Source: Quisquiliibacterium transsilvanicum (lineage in GTDB: Bacteria; Pseudomonadota; Gammaproteobacteria; Burkholderiales; Burkholderiaceae_E). From it: a stretch of DNA of 64,000 nt. The notes beneath the pieces were generated by a model that saw only the letters and a list, made by a program, of their open reading frames with translations, was not told the DNA's origin and did not search any database. Made by a program: the position numbers and the translations under genes. Position 1 is the stretch's first letter, and every line of letters begins with the position of its first letter. Of the stretch, positions 25,162-34,763 are shown one piece after another. The stretch is taken from positions 85,726 to 149,725 of the forward strand of contig NZ_JACHGB010000008.1 in NCBI RefSeq assembly GCF_014202215.1, read 5' to 3'.

Positions 25162-26037
25162 TTGACCCGCACCGATCGATCCCCGGGCGCCGCCAGCGCC
25201 GCGACGATCCCGCCGTACGCCAGCGCCGCGGCTCATCCGCTCGACGCCGACACCGCGCTCGAACCGCTTGGCGACGGCAGCTTCAGAGGCCGCGCCTCCA
25301 AGCGCTACTGCAACGTCGGCGGCAGCTTCGGCGGCTTCGTCTCGGCGATCGCGCTGAAGGCCGCGCTGCTGCACCCCAAGCGCCTGGGCGAGCCGATCGC
25401 GCTCACCGTCAACTTCGCCGGGCCGCTCGCGGACGGCGAGCTCACGGTGCATGCGCGCGCAGCCCGCACCAACCGCTCAACCCAGCACTGGCAGATGGAG
25501 GTCGCGCAGGGCGGCGAGGTGGTGGCCACCGCGACCGCGGTGTTCGCGGTGCGCCGGCAGACCTGGTCGTCGACCGAGTCGGAGTTTCCGCAGGCGCCCC
25601 CGTTCGACTCGGTGCAGCCGCTGGCGCCCGGGCGCGCCACGCCCTGGATGGGCAACTACGACATGCGCTTCATCCGCGGCACCGCTTCGGCCGCTGCCCG
25701 TCCCGAGGCGCCCTGGGACTCGGTGACCACGATGTGGATCCGCGACAACCCGCCGCGTCCGCTCGACTACGTGTCGCTGGCGACCATCTGCGATGCCTTC
25801 TTCCCGCGCATCTACGTGCGCCGCCCCGACATCGCGCCCTTCGGCACCACGGTGTCATTGACCACCTACTTCCATGTCGACTCGGAAATGATGGCTGCGC
25901 ATGGCGACCGCGAGCTGCTGGGCACAGCGAAAGCGCTGCAGTTCCGCAACGGCTATTGCGACCAGACCGCCGAGATCTGGACGCCCGCCGGCGAGCTGAT
26001 CGCCGCCACCCACCAGACCGCCCTGTTCCGGATATGA
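25162..26037 (+). CDS. Acyl-CoA thioesterase-like protein, copy 1 of a tandem pair
   Basis: A 291-residue two-hotdog protein of the TesB-like (acyl-CoA thioesterase II) group, with HPLDADTALEPLGDGSFRGR in the first strand region, GGSFGGFVSAIALKAALLHP (about 55-75), NRSTQHWQMEV, and AEIWTPAGELIAATHQTALF at the C-terminus. TTG 25162 is preferred because AGGAG lies 10 bases upstream; GTG 25114 is possible. The stop overlaps the next gene's ATG (ATGA). The two neighbours are clearly paralogous. Confidence 0.85.
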   Translation: MTRTDRSPGAASAATIPPYASAAAHPLDADTALEPLGDGSFRGRASKRYCNVGGSFGGFVSAIALKAALLHPKRLGEPIALTVNFAGPLADGELTVHARAARTNRSTQHWQMEVAQGGEVVATATAVFAVRRQTWSSTESEFPQAPPFDSVQPLAPGRATPWMGNYDMRFIRGTASAAARPEAPWDSVTTMWIRDNPPRPLDYVSLATICDAFFPRIYVRRPDIAPFGTTVSLTTYFHVDSEMMAAHGDRELLGTAKALQFRNGYCDQTAEIWTPAGELIAATHQTALFRI

Positions 26038-26849
26038 GCTCTGCACTCCATCCGCTCGACAGCGCCACCGCGCTCGAGCCGGCCGGCGAAGGCCAGTGGC
26101 GCGGCCGCACCGAACCGCGCTACGGCAACATGGTGGGCCCCTTCGGCGGCGCGATCGCCGCCAAGCTGCTCAAGGCACCGCTGCTGCATCCGGCGCGCCT
26201 GGGCCACCCGGTCGCCTTCACCGTGAACTTCGCCGGCCCGCTGGCCGACGGAGAGTTCCTGGTGGCCGCGCGCGCGGCGCGCACCAACCGGTCGACCCAG
26301 CACTGGGTGATCGAACTCACGCAGGCCGGGGAGACCGTCGCCACCGCCACCGCGGTGTTCGCGGTCCGACGCGAGTCCTGGTCATCCACCGAGGCGGTCT
26401 TCCCCCTCGTGCCGCCTGCCTCGTCGATCCCGCGCTCGCCGCCGCTCGAGCGGCACGCATGGACCGGCTGCTACGACATGCGCTTCGTCAAGGGCGCACC
26501 CAACTTCGGGTCGAAGGTTCCCGCCGACGACTCGGAGACCATCATGTGGATGCGCGACGAGCCGCCGCGCCCCCTCGACTTCGTCTCGCTGACCGCCATC
26601 GCGGACGCGTTCATCCCGGGCCGCCTCTTTCTTCGCCGCCCGCGCTGGACGCCGTTCGCCACGGTTTCGATGACCACCTACTTCCACGCCGACGAGGCCA
26701 TGCTCGCCGCCCACGGCAGCCGCGAGCTGCTCGGGGTGGCCCGCGCCCAGCAGATCCGCAACGGCTACCACGATCAGTCCGCCGAACTCTGGACGCCGGA
26801 AGGCGCGCTGCTGGCCGCCACCTACCAGACCTGCTATTTCAAGGAATAG
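26034..26849 (+). CDS. Acyl-CoA thioesterase-like protein, copy 2 of a tandem pair
   Basis: A 271-residue paralogue of the gene just upstream, aligning over the whole length: shared blocks are NFAGPLADGE, AARTNRSTQHW, ATATAVFAVRR, MWxRDxPPRPLDxVSL and FxNGYxDQxAExWTPxG. TesB-like double hotdog; hydrolysis of acyl-CoA is the family's reaction, substrates unknown. Start ATG 26034 overlaps the copy 1 stop by 4 bases. It may form a heterodimer with copy 1. Confidence 0.85.
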   Translation: MSSALHPLDSATALEPAGEGQWRGRTEPRYGNMVGPFGGAIAAKLLKAPLLHPARLGHPVAFTVNFAGPLADGEFLVAARAARTNRSTQHWVIELTQAGETVATATAVFAVRRESWSSTEAVFPLVPPASSIPRSPPLERHAWTGCYDMRFVKGAPNFGSKVPADDSETIMWMRDEPPRPLDFVSLTAIADAFIPGRLFLRRPRWTPFATVSMTTYFHADEAMLAAHGSRELLGVARAQQIRNGYHDQSAELWTPEGALLAATYQTCYFKE

Positions 26850-26900
26850 TCCAGTGATGCCGATGAGACCGCGGCCCGGTCCCGCGTAGCCGCGACGAAC

Positions 26901-28448
26901 ATGGCCCAGCCGCCCCCTGCCCCGCAGCACCCGCCGCCCCTCGAGGGTCGCAGCCGCGCCATCGGCACGCTGGTGATATCGCTGGCCACGTTCATGAACG
27001 TGCTCGATCACTCGATCGCCAACGTCTCGCTGCCGTCGATCGCAGGGGATCTCGGCGCCAGCGTCCACCAGACCACGCGGGTGATCACGGCATTCGGCAT
27101 CGCCACCGCGATCTCGGTGCCGCTCACCGGCTGGCTGGCCGCGCGCTTCGGGCAGGTGAGGCTGTTCGTGTCCAGCGTCTTTCTCTTCGTGCTCGCCTCG
27201 CTGCTGTGCGGGCTCGCCCCCACGCTCGAATGGCTGGTCGCCTTCCGCGTGGTGCAGGGCCTGGTGGCCGGGCCGATGCTTGCGCTTTCCCAGACACTGC
27301 TGCTGGGCACGCATCCGCCGGAGCATGCCGGCAAGGCCCTCGGAATCTGGTCGATGACCGTGCTGCTGGCGCCGGTGGTCGGGCCGCTGCTGGGTGGCTG
27401 GATCACCGACAACGTGCAGTGGCCCTGGATCTTCTACATCAACGTGCCGATCGGGCTGTTCTGCACGGCGATGACCTGGGCGCTCTATCGCGACCGTGAG
27501 ACGCCGGTGCGGCGCATGCCGGTGGACGTGGTGGGACTGGTGCTGCTGGTGATCTGGGTCGGCGCGCTGCAGACCATGCTCGACACCGGCAAGGAACTCG
27601 ACTGGTTCGAGTCCGGCGAGATCGTCGTGCTGGCGATCGTCGCGGGAATCGGCTGCGTTGCCTTCGTGATCTGGGAGCTCACCGATGAGCATCCCATCGT
27701 CGACCTGAGGCTGTTCGCCAACCGCAATTTCGCCTGCGGCGTGCTCGCGCTGTCGGGCGGCTTCGCGCTTTTCTCGGGCAACGTCGTGCTGCTGCCGCTG
27801 TGGCTGCAGCAGGCGATGGGCTACACGGCGACCTGGGCCGGCCTGGTGCTTGCGCCGGTCGGGGTCATCGGGCTGCTGTGCTCGCCGCTGGCCGGCCGCG
27901 GCATCGACCGCGGGCTGGCCCGGACGGTGGCGGTGGTCTCCTTCGTCGGCTTCGCCTGGTCGTTCTGGCTGCGCTCCAGGTTCAGCACCGACGCCGATTA
28001 CATCACCATCATGATCCCGATGCTGGTGCAGGGCGTGGCGGGCTCGCTGTTCTTCATTGCGATGAGCGCGATCTCGCTGTCGCAGATTCCGCAGGCGCAG
28101 TTCCCGCTTGCCGCGGGGCTGAGCAACTTCGTGCGGATCTCGGCGGGCTCATTCGGCGTCTCGCTGGCCACCACCGCCTGGACCTCGCGCAGCCAGCAGC
28201 ACCGCACCCATCTCGTGGAGGAGGCGAGCCGCGACGGCTGGGCGCTGGACAGCCCCTTCTACGAAGGTGTGCGCGCCGCAGGAATGTCGATCGAGCAGGT
28301 GCGCGCGGCGCTCGAGCGGATGATCGAGCAGCAGGCGCTGACCCTGGGCGTCAACGACATCTTCCTCGTTTCGGTCTTTTTCTACCTGGTGCTGATCCTG
28401 CCCATCCTGGTCGCCAGGCCGGTACGCCCGCGGGGAGTCCGGACATGA
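26901..28448 (+). CDS. DHA2-family MFS transporter (EmrB/QacA type)
   Basis: A 515-residue 14-helix multidrug efflux transporter: NVLDHSIANVSLPSIAGDLG (about 34-53), the family's TM1 motif, then GWLAARFGQVRLFVSS (motif A) and FRVVQGLVAGPMLALSQTLL. EmrB partners usually have an EmrA adaptor gene next to them; none is present. The stop overlaps the start of the next MFS gene by 4 bases. Substrate unknown. Confidence 0.92.
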   Translation: MAQPPPAPQHPPPLEGRSRAIGTLVISLATFMNVLDHSIANVSLPSIAGDLGASVHQTTRVITAFGIATAISVPLTGWLAARFGQVRLFVSSVFLFVLASLLCGLAPTLEWLVAFRVVQGLVAGPMLALSQTLLLGTHPPEHAGKALGIWSMTVLLAPVVGPLLGGWITDNVQWPWIFYINVPIGLFCTAMTWALYRDRETPVRRMPVDVVGLVLLVIWVGALQTMLDTGKELDWFESGEIVVLAIVAGIGCVAFVIWELTDEHPIVDLRLFANRNFACGVLALSGGFALFSGNVVLLPLWLQQAMGYTATWAGLVLAPVGVIGLLCSPLAGRGIDRGLARTVAVVSFVGFAWSFWLRSRFSTDADYITIMIPMLVQGVAGSLFFIAMSAISLSQIPQAQFPLAAGLSNFVRISAGSFGVSLATTAWTSRSQQHRTHLVEEASRDGWALDSPFYEGVRAAGMSIEQVRAALERMIEQQALTLGVNDIFLVSVFFYLVLILPILVARPVRPRGVRT

Positions 28449-29677
28449 TCGCGGCACTCACGCCCTTCCGCACGCGCAGCTTCCGCTTCCAGTGGCCGGC
28501 GGACCTGTGCACGGCCTGGGCGCTTGAGATGGAGACGCTGATCCTCGGCTGGTACGTACTGGTGGAGTCCGGCTCGGTGATGCTGCTGACGATCTTCGGC
28601 GCACTGCAGTTCGTCGGCACGCTCGTCGCGCCGATGCTGGGCGTGGTCGGCGACCGGATCGGCCTGCGCAACCTGCTCGCCCTGATGCGCATTTCCTACG
28701 CCGTGTTCGCGGGCGCACTGCTGTTCCTCGCACTCACCGACCGGCTGACCCCCTGGGCGGTGCTGGTCGTGTCCGGGCTGTGCGGGCTGGTGCGCCCCTC
28801 CGACATCGGCATGCGCAGCGCGCTGGTCGGGGCCACGGTGCCGGCACCGTACCTGGTCTCGGCGATGGGGATCTCGCGGATGACGATGGACTCGGCCAAG
28901 ATCGGCGGCGCGCTCGCCGGCGCCGGTTTCATGGCGGCCTTCGGAATGGCGCCGGCCTACGTGATGATCGTGGCGATCCATCTCGCAGGCGTGGCGCTCA
29001 CGCTGATGATCGACGGCGGGCGCGCCGCCCCACCGACCGCGCAGGCGCGCCCCTCGCCCTGGCGCGACCTCGCCGAAGGCCTGGGCTACGTCTGGCGCAC
29101 CCCGGCCGTGCTGGCGGCGATGGCGGTGGCAACGCTGGTGAACCTGACCGCCTACCCGCTGAGCATCGGGCTGCTGCCCTACATCGCCCGCGACGTGCTC
29201 GCCCTGGACCAGACGGGCCTCGGCTGGCTGGCAGCCAGCTACGCCTTCGGCGCGCTCGTCGGCTCGGTACTGATGAGCCTGTTCGGCGCCACGCTCCGGC
29301 CCGCGCGCATCATGCTCGGCGCAGCGCTGGCCTGGTATGTGCTGCTGGCCGGTTTCGTGCTGTCTGCGTCGGCGCCGATCGCGATGGCCCTGCTGGCAGC
29401 ATCCGGCGCTGCGCAGAGCTTCAGCATGCTTGCCGTCGCGATCATGCTGCTGCGCTCCACCGGAGCGCAGATGCGCGGGCGGATCATGGGCGTTCGCATG
29501 CTGGCCATCTACACCTTGCCGGTGGGAATGCTGATCGCGGGCGCAGCCATCCCGCTGACCGGCTACCACGCAGCGGCGCTGGCGATGCTCGCTGCGGGAG
29601 CGCTGATGCTGGCCACGATCGCATGGCGCTGGCGGACGGTGCTGCTGCCCCGCACTGCGCCAGCCAACGGCGGCTGA
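28445..29677 (+). CDS. MFS transporter
   Basis: A 410-residue, 12-helix MFS protein (MLGVVGDRIGLRNLLALMR, motif A-like, about 60-78; SAMGISRMTMDSAKIGGALAG). It resembles the branch of MFS found beside enterobactin-exporter-like genes, but no siderophore gene is near. It overlaps the EmrB-like gene upstream, so the two are co-translated. Substrate unknown. It is followed by a 214-base gap with nothing recognised. Confidence 0.88.
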   Translation: MIAALTPFRTRSFRFQWPADLCTAWALEMETLILGWYVLVESGSVMLLTIFGALQFVGTLVAPMLGVVGDRIGLRNLLALMRISYAVFAGALLFLALTDRLTPWAVLVVSGLCGLVRPSDIGMRSALVGATVPAPYLVSAMGISRMTMDSAKIGGALAGAGFMAAFGMAPAYVMIVAIHLAGVALTLMIDGGRAAPPTAQARPSPWRDLAEGLGYVWRTPAVLAAMAVATLVNLTAYPLSIGLLPYIARDVLALDQTGLGWLAASYAFGALVGSVLMSLFGATLRPARIMLGAALAWYVLLAGFVLSASAPIAMALLAASGAAQSFSMLAVAIMLLRSTGAQMRGRIMGVRMLAIYTLPVGMLIAGAAIPLTGYHAAALAMLAAGALMLATIAWRWRTVLLPRTAPANGG

Positions 29678-29891
29678 GGCCGGTGCCCGGGCTTCGCGCG
29701 GCGCCTGCGCGCACTTCCGCGACGCGCGCTCGCCTTCCCCCCGGCACCCGGTGTGCTGCGCCGTCCGCGCCTGTCACGGACCCCGCAGATTGGACTGCCC
29801 TGCCTTTACACGTTCCCGGGAATCCGCCATACATCCGGGACGGCCGGCGCAGCGCACGGTCGCCCCACGACAGGCACAAAGGAGCCAGACG

Positions 29892-30671
29892 ATGATCAAG
29901 ACCGAACTCTTCGACCTCAGCGGCAAGGTTGCGCTGCTGACCGGCGCCTCGCGAGGCATGGGCCGCGCCATGGCGCAGGCGCTCGCGGAGCACGGTGCAA
30001 GGGTCATGGTCTCGAGCCGCAAGCTCGACGCCTGCCAGGCGGTGGCCGACGAGATCAACCAGCGCTGCGGAGAACAGCGCGCCTTCGCCTTCGCCTGCAA
30101 CGCCGGCTACAAGGAGCAGCTGCAGGCACTGGTGGACGCCACCCATCAGGCGCTCGGCCCGATCGACGTGCTGGTGGGCAATGCCGGCGTGAACCCCTAC
30201 TACGGCGCGCAGCTCGACATCCCGGACGAGGCCTACGACAAGACGATGGCCACCAACGTGAAGTCCAACCTGTGGCTGGCCCGCATGGTCGCACCGGACA
30301 TGATCGCCAAGGGTTCGGGATCGATGATGTTTACCGCGAGCGTGGGCGCCTTCGTGCCCTCGACCAGCCTGGGCACCTACAACATCTCGAAGATGGCGCT
30401 GATCTCGCTGGTGCGCAACCTGGCCGCCGAGCTAGGTCCCAAGGGCGTGCGCGTGAACGCGATCTGCCCCGGCCTGATCCGCACCGACTTCGCCGAGGCC
30501 CTCTGGAACAACCCGGAGGCCGAGCGCCGCGCCACCGAGGAGATCCCCCTGCGCAGGCTCGGCGAGGCCGAAGACCTCAAGGGCCTGGCGGTGTTCCTCG
30601 CCTCCGGCGCCAGCGGCTACATCACCGGCCAGGCGCTGACCATCTGCGGTGGATCGCACATGCGGGCCTGA
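29892..30671 (+). CDS. Short-chain dehydrogenase/reductase (SDR)
   Basis: A 259-residue classical SDR. NAD(P)-binding TGASRGMG (18-25), structural NAG (VGNAGVNPYYG), catalytic Ser (FTASVGAFVPS), Tyr and Lys (YNISKMAL), and PG motif (ICPGLIRTDF). Arg at 39-41 (SSRKLDA) suggests NADP preference; this is a guess from the sequence only. Oxidises or reduces an unknown hydroxy or keto compound. The MFS gene downstream starts 34 bases after it. A GGAGCC before ATG 29892 serves as ribosome-binding site. Confidence 0.93.
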   Translation: MIKTELFDLSGKVALLTGASRGMGRAMAQALAEHGARVMVSSRKLDACQAVADEINQRCGEQRAFAFACNAGYKEQLQALVDATHQALGPIDVLVGNAGVNPYYGAQLDIPDEAYDKTMATNVKSNLWLARMVAPDMIAKGSGSMMFTASVGAFVPSTSLGTYNISKMALISLVRNLAAELGPKGVRVNAICPGLIRTDFAEALWNNPEAERRATEEIPLRRLGEAEDLKGLAVFLASGASGYITGQALTICGGSHMRA

Positions 30672-30705
30672 GCGCGTCGCCCGCCCAGCGCGCCGGCTGC
30701 CGCCC

Positions 30706-31935
30706 TTGAAGCTCGACGTCACTCCGAAGCAGCGCAGCATCCTGATCTGGATGTGCGTCTTCATCGGCGTCAATCAGCTGGGCTTCGGCGCGCTGATCCC
30801 GGTGCTGCCGCTCTACGCGCAGGCCTACGGCGTGCCCGCATCCGCGATCGGCACCACGATCGCGGTCTTCGGACTGTCGCGGATGCTGTCCGGCATGCCC
30901 GCCGGACAGGTCGCCGACACGCTCGGGCGCAGGCCCTCGATGGCCGTCGGCGGACTGATCTGCACCGCGGGCAACCTCTGGTGCGCGTTCGCCGGCAGCT
31001 TTCCCGAGTTCGTCGCGGCCCGCTTCGTTGCGGGCCTGGGCGCGGGCTGGGTGCAGTCCACCGGAATGATCGTGCTCGCCGACATCAGCACTCCCGCGCA
31101 GCGCGGCCGGCTGATGTCGATCTTCATGGGCACCTTCCTGTTCACGGTGGGCATCGGCCCCCTGCCCGGCGGCCTGCTGGCGCAGCACTTCGGTCTGGCC
31201 GCCCCCTTCGCGGTCTACGCGATCGCCAGCGCCGGCGCCGGCCTGCTCGCCTGGTGGCTGGTGCCGGAGACGCGCGACTTCGCGCACGCGGATCGACCGG
31301 CGCCGTCGCCAGCCGAGAAGCCCCGCGCCGCGCCCATCCACCGCCAGATCCGCAGACTGCTGGCCGACACCGGCTACCGGATGGTCTGCCTGGTGGGCTT
31401 GGTCAACGCCGTGGTCCGCACCGGCGGACTGTTCAACATCGTGCCGCTGCTGGCTGCCTCCAAGCTGGGTCTCGGCCCCGGCGCCATCGGCGGCTGGCTC
31501 GCGCTGGGCAGTGTGCTGGGCCTCGCCGCCAGCTACCCGGCCGGCGCGCTGGCCGACCGCTTCGGCCGCAAGCCCATCATCGTCCCCTCGGCCTTCCTGA
31601 CCGCGGGCGCCTTCCTGGTCTACTGCTGGGCGCCGTCCACGGTGTGGTTCGCGATCGCCTGCGTGCTCTGGGGCGTGGCGGCCGCAGTCAACGGCGCCGC
31701 GCCCGCCGCCTACGCCGCCGACCAGGCGCCGCCCGGAATGAACGCCGCGGCGATCTCCGGCTACCGCACGATCTCGGACGTCGGCTACGTGGTCGGCCCC
31801 GTGATGCTGGGCCTGCTGGTCGACTGGCAGGGCGCGGAAGCCAGCCTGCTGGCCGCCGCGGCCCTCGTCGGCGGCATCGGGCTGCTCTTCTGGCGCTACG
31901 CCCCGGAGAATTGGCAGGGCGCTGCGCGGCGCTGA
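30706..31935 (+). CDS. MFS transporter, possibly exporting the SDR product
   Basis: A 409-residue 12-helix MFS protein (MPAGQVADTLGRRPSMAVGG, motif A, about 65-84; GFGALIPVLPLYAQAYGVPA in TM1/loop). The start is uncertain: TTG 30706 is consistent with the helix 1 position; GTG 30649, inside the SDR gene's last codons, is an alternative. It probably forms a unit with the SDR upstream. Third MFS gene in 5 kb. Substrate unknown. Confidence 0.86.
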   Translation: MKLDVTPKQRSILIWMCVFIGVNQLGFGALIPVLPLYAQAYGVPASAIGTTIAVFGLSRMLSGMPAGQVADTLGRRPSMAVGGLICTAGNLWCAFAGSFPEFVAARFVAGLGAGWVQSTGMIVLADISTPAQRGRLMSIFMGTFLFTVGIGPLPGGLLAQHFGLAAPFAVYAIASAGAGLLAWWLVPETRDFAHADRPAPSPAEKPRAAPIHRQIRRLLADTGYRMVCLVGLVNAVVRTGGLFNIVPLLAASKLGLGPGAIGGWLALGSVLGLAASYPAGALADRFGRKPIIVPSAFLTAGAFLVYCWAPSTVWFAIACVLWGVAAAVNGAAPAAYAADQAPPGMNAAAISGYRTISDVGYVVGPVMLGLLVDWQGAEASLLAAAALVGGIGLLFWRYAPENWQGAARR

Positions 31936-31996
31936 CCCCGTTGGGCGCAGTTGACCAGCGGCGCCGGCCTCGCGAGCAAGGATCGAACGCCTCGGA

Positions 31997-33715
31997 TCAG
32001 AGCACGCAGCCGTAATGCGCCGTGGACACCAGCCGCACGTACTTGTCGTGCACCGAGCCCGGCCGGATCTCCGCCAGGCGGGCCGGCGGCCGCCAGTCGG
32101 CCATCCGCCGAGCGATCTCCTCGTCCGACAGCTCCACGTTCAACGTCCTGTGCACCGGATCGATCACGATGGTGTCGCCGTCGCGGACCGCGGCGAGCGG
32201 ACCGCCGCGCGCGGCCTCCGGCGAGATGTGGCCGATCAGGATGCCGTGCGAGACGCCGGAGAAACGGCCATCGGTGATCAGCGCCACGCCTTCGCCCAGG
32301 CCGCGGCCCTGCAGCTGGATGGTCAGCATCACCATCTCGGGCATGCCGGGGCCGCCCACGGGGCCCACGTTGCGCACCACCACCACGTGCCCGGGCCGGA
32401 TCTCGCCGGCCCGGATCGCCTTCATCGTGTCGGCCTCGGATTCGAAGACCTTCGCCGTGCCGCGGAACAGGCCCTTCTCCAGCGTCTTGCCCGAGAGCTT
32501 CAGCAGGCAGCTCTCGGGGGCGATGTTCCCCTTGAGGACGCTGATGTGGTTGTTCGCCGCAGCGATCGGACGGCTCACCGGGAGCACCACGTCCTGGGCG
32601 CCGAGCTCCTCGAGCGAGGGCACGGAGGCCAGGTTCTCGGCGAGGGTGCGGCCGGTCACCGTCATGACCTCGCCATGCAGCAGGCCGTTGCGCAGCAGTT
32701 CCTTCATCACCACCGGCACGCCGCCGACCGCATGGAGTGCGGCCATCGCATAGGGCCCGTGCGGCTGCAGGTTGCAGATCAGGGGAATCCGCTCGCCGAT
32801 CGCCTGGATGCGCTCTATTCCGATCGGCACCTGCGCCTCGCGGGCGATCGCCAGCAGGTGCAGGTACATGTTGGTGGAGCCGCCCATCGCGTAGGCGGTG
32901 ACGATGGCGTTCTCGAAGGCCTTCGCCGTCATGATGTCGAGCGGACGGATGCCGGCCTCGATCAGCCGGTACAGCGCGTCCACCGAAGCGCTCGCCTGCG
33001 CGCGCACGTCGGCATGGATGTCGCTGCCGGCCTCGTAGTCGGCCGCATGCGAGGCGCCGCGCGGCAGCATCATGCCGATCGCCTCCGCGATGGTGCTCAT
33101 CGTGTTCGCGGTGAACATCGCGCCGCAGGTGCCGCTGCCGGGCATCACGTTGCGCTCCAGCTCCAGGAAATTCTCGGTGGAGATGCGCCCGGCCTCGTGC
33201 GCGGCCCTGCCCTCGGCGTAGTCCATGATCGTCAGGTTGCTGCCCTTGGCCGCCCAGGGCTCGAAGCGAACGCTGCCCGGCGAACTGGTGCCCGGATACA
33301 GCACCAGGCCGAAGGCGTTGGTGCGCGCCAGCGGCATCAGCGCGGCCGCGCCGGTCTTGTCGCAGCCCGAGATCACGATCATCGCGTCGCCGTGATGCGC
33401 GTAGTGGCCGATCTCGAAGCAGTCGGCAACGGTGTCGCGCGAAACCAGGCTGTAGCCGGCGGTGGGTGTGCCCTGCGTGAGCGCGTCCGACACCGCCGGC
33501 GCGCCGACCACCAGCCCCTGTCCGCCGCGCTCGCCCAGCAGTTCCACCAGCAGGTCGGCCAGCGTGCGCACCCGGTTGTTGCATCGATGCGCGTTGGTCC
33601 AGGCGGCAGCGATGGTGACCACTGCGTTGCTGCGCCCGGCGCGCTCGGGATCGAAGCCCGCCGCACGCAACTCCACGCGCGAGCGCTTCCAGAAGATGCT
33701 GCTGTCCTGCGTCAT
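31997..33715 (-). CDS. IlvD/Edd-family dehydratase
   Basis: A 572-residue dihydroxy-acid or sugar-acid dehydratase. The Fe-S cysteines expected in this family are seen as [12 protein letters not shown] (about 42-53), [14 protein letters not shown] (about 115-128) and [14 protein letters not shown] (about 194-207). The C-terminal [21 protein letters not shown] is the IlvD/Edd C-terminal signature. The first motif resembles the sugar-acid dehydratases (PCN) more than IlvD; so the substrate may be a sugar acid, not a branched-chain precursor. ATG 33715 overlaps the stop of the Lin0512 gene (ATGA). Confidence 0.9.
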   Translation of the reverse strand: MTQDSSIFWKRSRVELRAAGFDPERAGRSNAVVTIAAAWTNAHRCNNRVRTLADLLVELLGERGGQGLVVGAPAVSDALTQGTPTAGYSLVSRDTVADCFEIGHYAHHGDAMIVISGCDKTGAAALMPLARTNAFGLVLYPGTSSPGSVRFEPWAAKGSNLTIMDYAEGRAAHEAGRISTENFLELERNVMPGSGTCGAMFTANTMSTIAEAIGMMLPRGASHAADYEAGSDIHADVRAQASASVDALYRLIEAGIRPLDIMTAKAFENAIVTAYAMGGSTNMYLHLLAIAREAQVPIGIERIQAIGERIPLICNLQPHGPYAMAALHAVGGVPVVMKELLRNGLLHGEVMTVTGRTLAENLASVPSLEELGAQDVVLPVSRPIAAANNHISVLKGNIAPESCLLKLSGKTLEKGLFRGTAKVFESEADTMKAIRAGEIRPGHVVVVRNVGPVGGPGMPEMVMLTIQLQGRGLGEGVALITDGRFSGVSHGILIGHISPEAARGGPLAAVRDGDTIVIDPVHRTLNVELSDEEIARRMADWRPPARLAEIRPGSVHDKYVRLVSTAHYGCVL

Positions 33716-34068
33716 GAGGATGTTCCTTTTCCGTCGTCTAGACTGACCAGCACGGCCGCATTGGCGATGATGATGGCGTCGCCCCCGCCCTCGGCGGGAA
33801 TCTCGAGCCCGCCCTTCACCGCGGTGACCGTGACCGTGCCGTAGGGAAGCTCCGCGGCCACCGCCTTCGTGTCGACCGCAGCGGGGTCGGGCACGCCGAT
33901 GGTGACGTCGACGAACATGTCGTGCGGGGTCTTGCCGACCATGCGGAAGAAGCCGAGGCTGCTGTGGCGGATCGCGTCGGATACCGCGCGCCGCGCCGCC
34001 TTGGTGGCGTCCCGGCCGTGGACGTCGACGCCCATGCCCATCTCGGTGATGCAGCGGATGCGTGCCAT
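33712..34068 (-). CDS. Lin0512-family protein
   Basis: A 118-residue protein of the Lin0512 family, with MARIRCITEMGMGVDVHGRD at the start and the conserved HDMFVDVTIGVPDPAAVDT and YGTVTVTAVKGGLEIP segments. Crystal structures in the family show a small alpha/beta fold; no reaction is established. Relatives are often listed near cyclic-amide (cyanuric acid/barbiturate) hydrolases. Here it overlaps a dehydratase gene by 4 bases, a functional link I infer. Confidence 0.82.
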   Translation of the reverse strand: MARIRCITEMGMGVDVHGRDATKAARRAVSDAIRHSSLGFFRMVGKTPHDMFVDVTIGVPDPAAVDTKAVAAELPYGTVTVTAVKGGLEIPAEGGGDAIIIANAAVLVSLDDGKGTSS

Positions 34069-34256
34069 GGAGGGTGACGGGTCGAGTGGAAGGAAGGACC
34101 ATCTTCCCCGATTGCGCCGTCGCGCGGAAGCGCGCGCGGTCCGGCAACCGGGCGCCAGGCAGGCTCCGAGGTCCGGCAATCCGGCAGGGCAGGACGCGGC
34201 GCCCGGCAGTCCAATGTGACGGTCGCCGCCATCCCAGGCGGATCCGTCCCGCCTGG

Positions 34257-34562
34257 TCACCCGGGCTGCGGCCCGTCGTAGCCCTCGACGATCACCAGGT
34301 CGGCAGTGGACACCGGCTCGCGAAGGCGCAGCGCGGCCTGATACTCCGCAGAGTGCCAGCACGCGACGGCAGCATCGTAGGAGGGGAACTCGATCACGAC
34401 GTTGCGCGCCCGGGTCCTTCCCTCGGGGTTCTCGTACCGCCCCCCGCGCGCGAGGAAGCGCGCGCCGTGGCTGGCGAATACGGCGGCGTTCGCCGCGACG
34501 TAAGCCTTGTAGCGCTCCGCGTCGTCGACGTCGACATGAACCATCCAGTAGCCCTTGCTCAT
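34257..34562 (-). CDS. DUF1330-family protein
   Basis: A 101-residue dimeric ferredoxin-like (DUF1330) protein: GYWMVHVDVDDAERYKAYVA at the N-terminus, and GRTRARNVVIEFPSYDAAVA with the following WHSAEYQAALRLR. Function unknown. It is read in the same direction as Lin0512 and IlvD but the gap is 188 bases, so a shared operon is possible but unproven. A GGAGGAG precedes ATG 34562. Confidence 0.85.
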   Translation of the reverse strand: MSKGYWMVHVDVDDAERYKAYVAANAAVFASHGARFLARGGRYENPEGRTRARNVVIEFPSYDAAVACWHSAEYQAALRLREPVSTADLVIVEGYDGPQPG

Positions 34563-34763
34563 GGAAACTCCTCCCTTGCCCGCAGGCAGGCGCCGCGCTC
34601 CTGACCGAGCCCGCCACACTCCACCACAGTCCCGACGACTATAGCCCCGAGCGCACCGGCGTACGATTCCGAACGTTCCCCGCTTGACCCGCCCCCGGCC
34701 ATTGCCGAGACTCGGCGTCACGATCAACCATTCTCCCGAAGCAGCCTCAAAGGAAAGCAAGAC

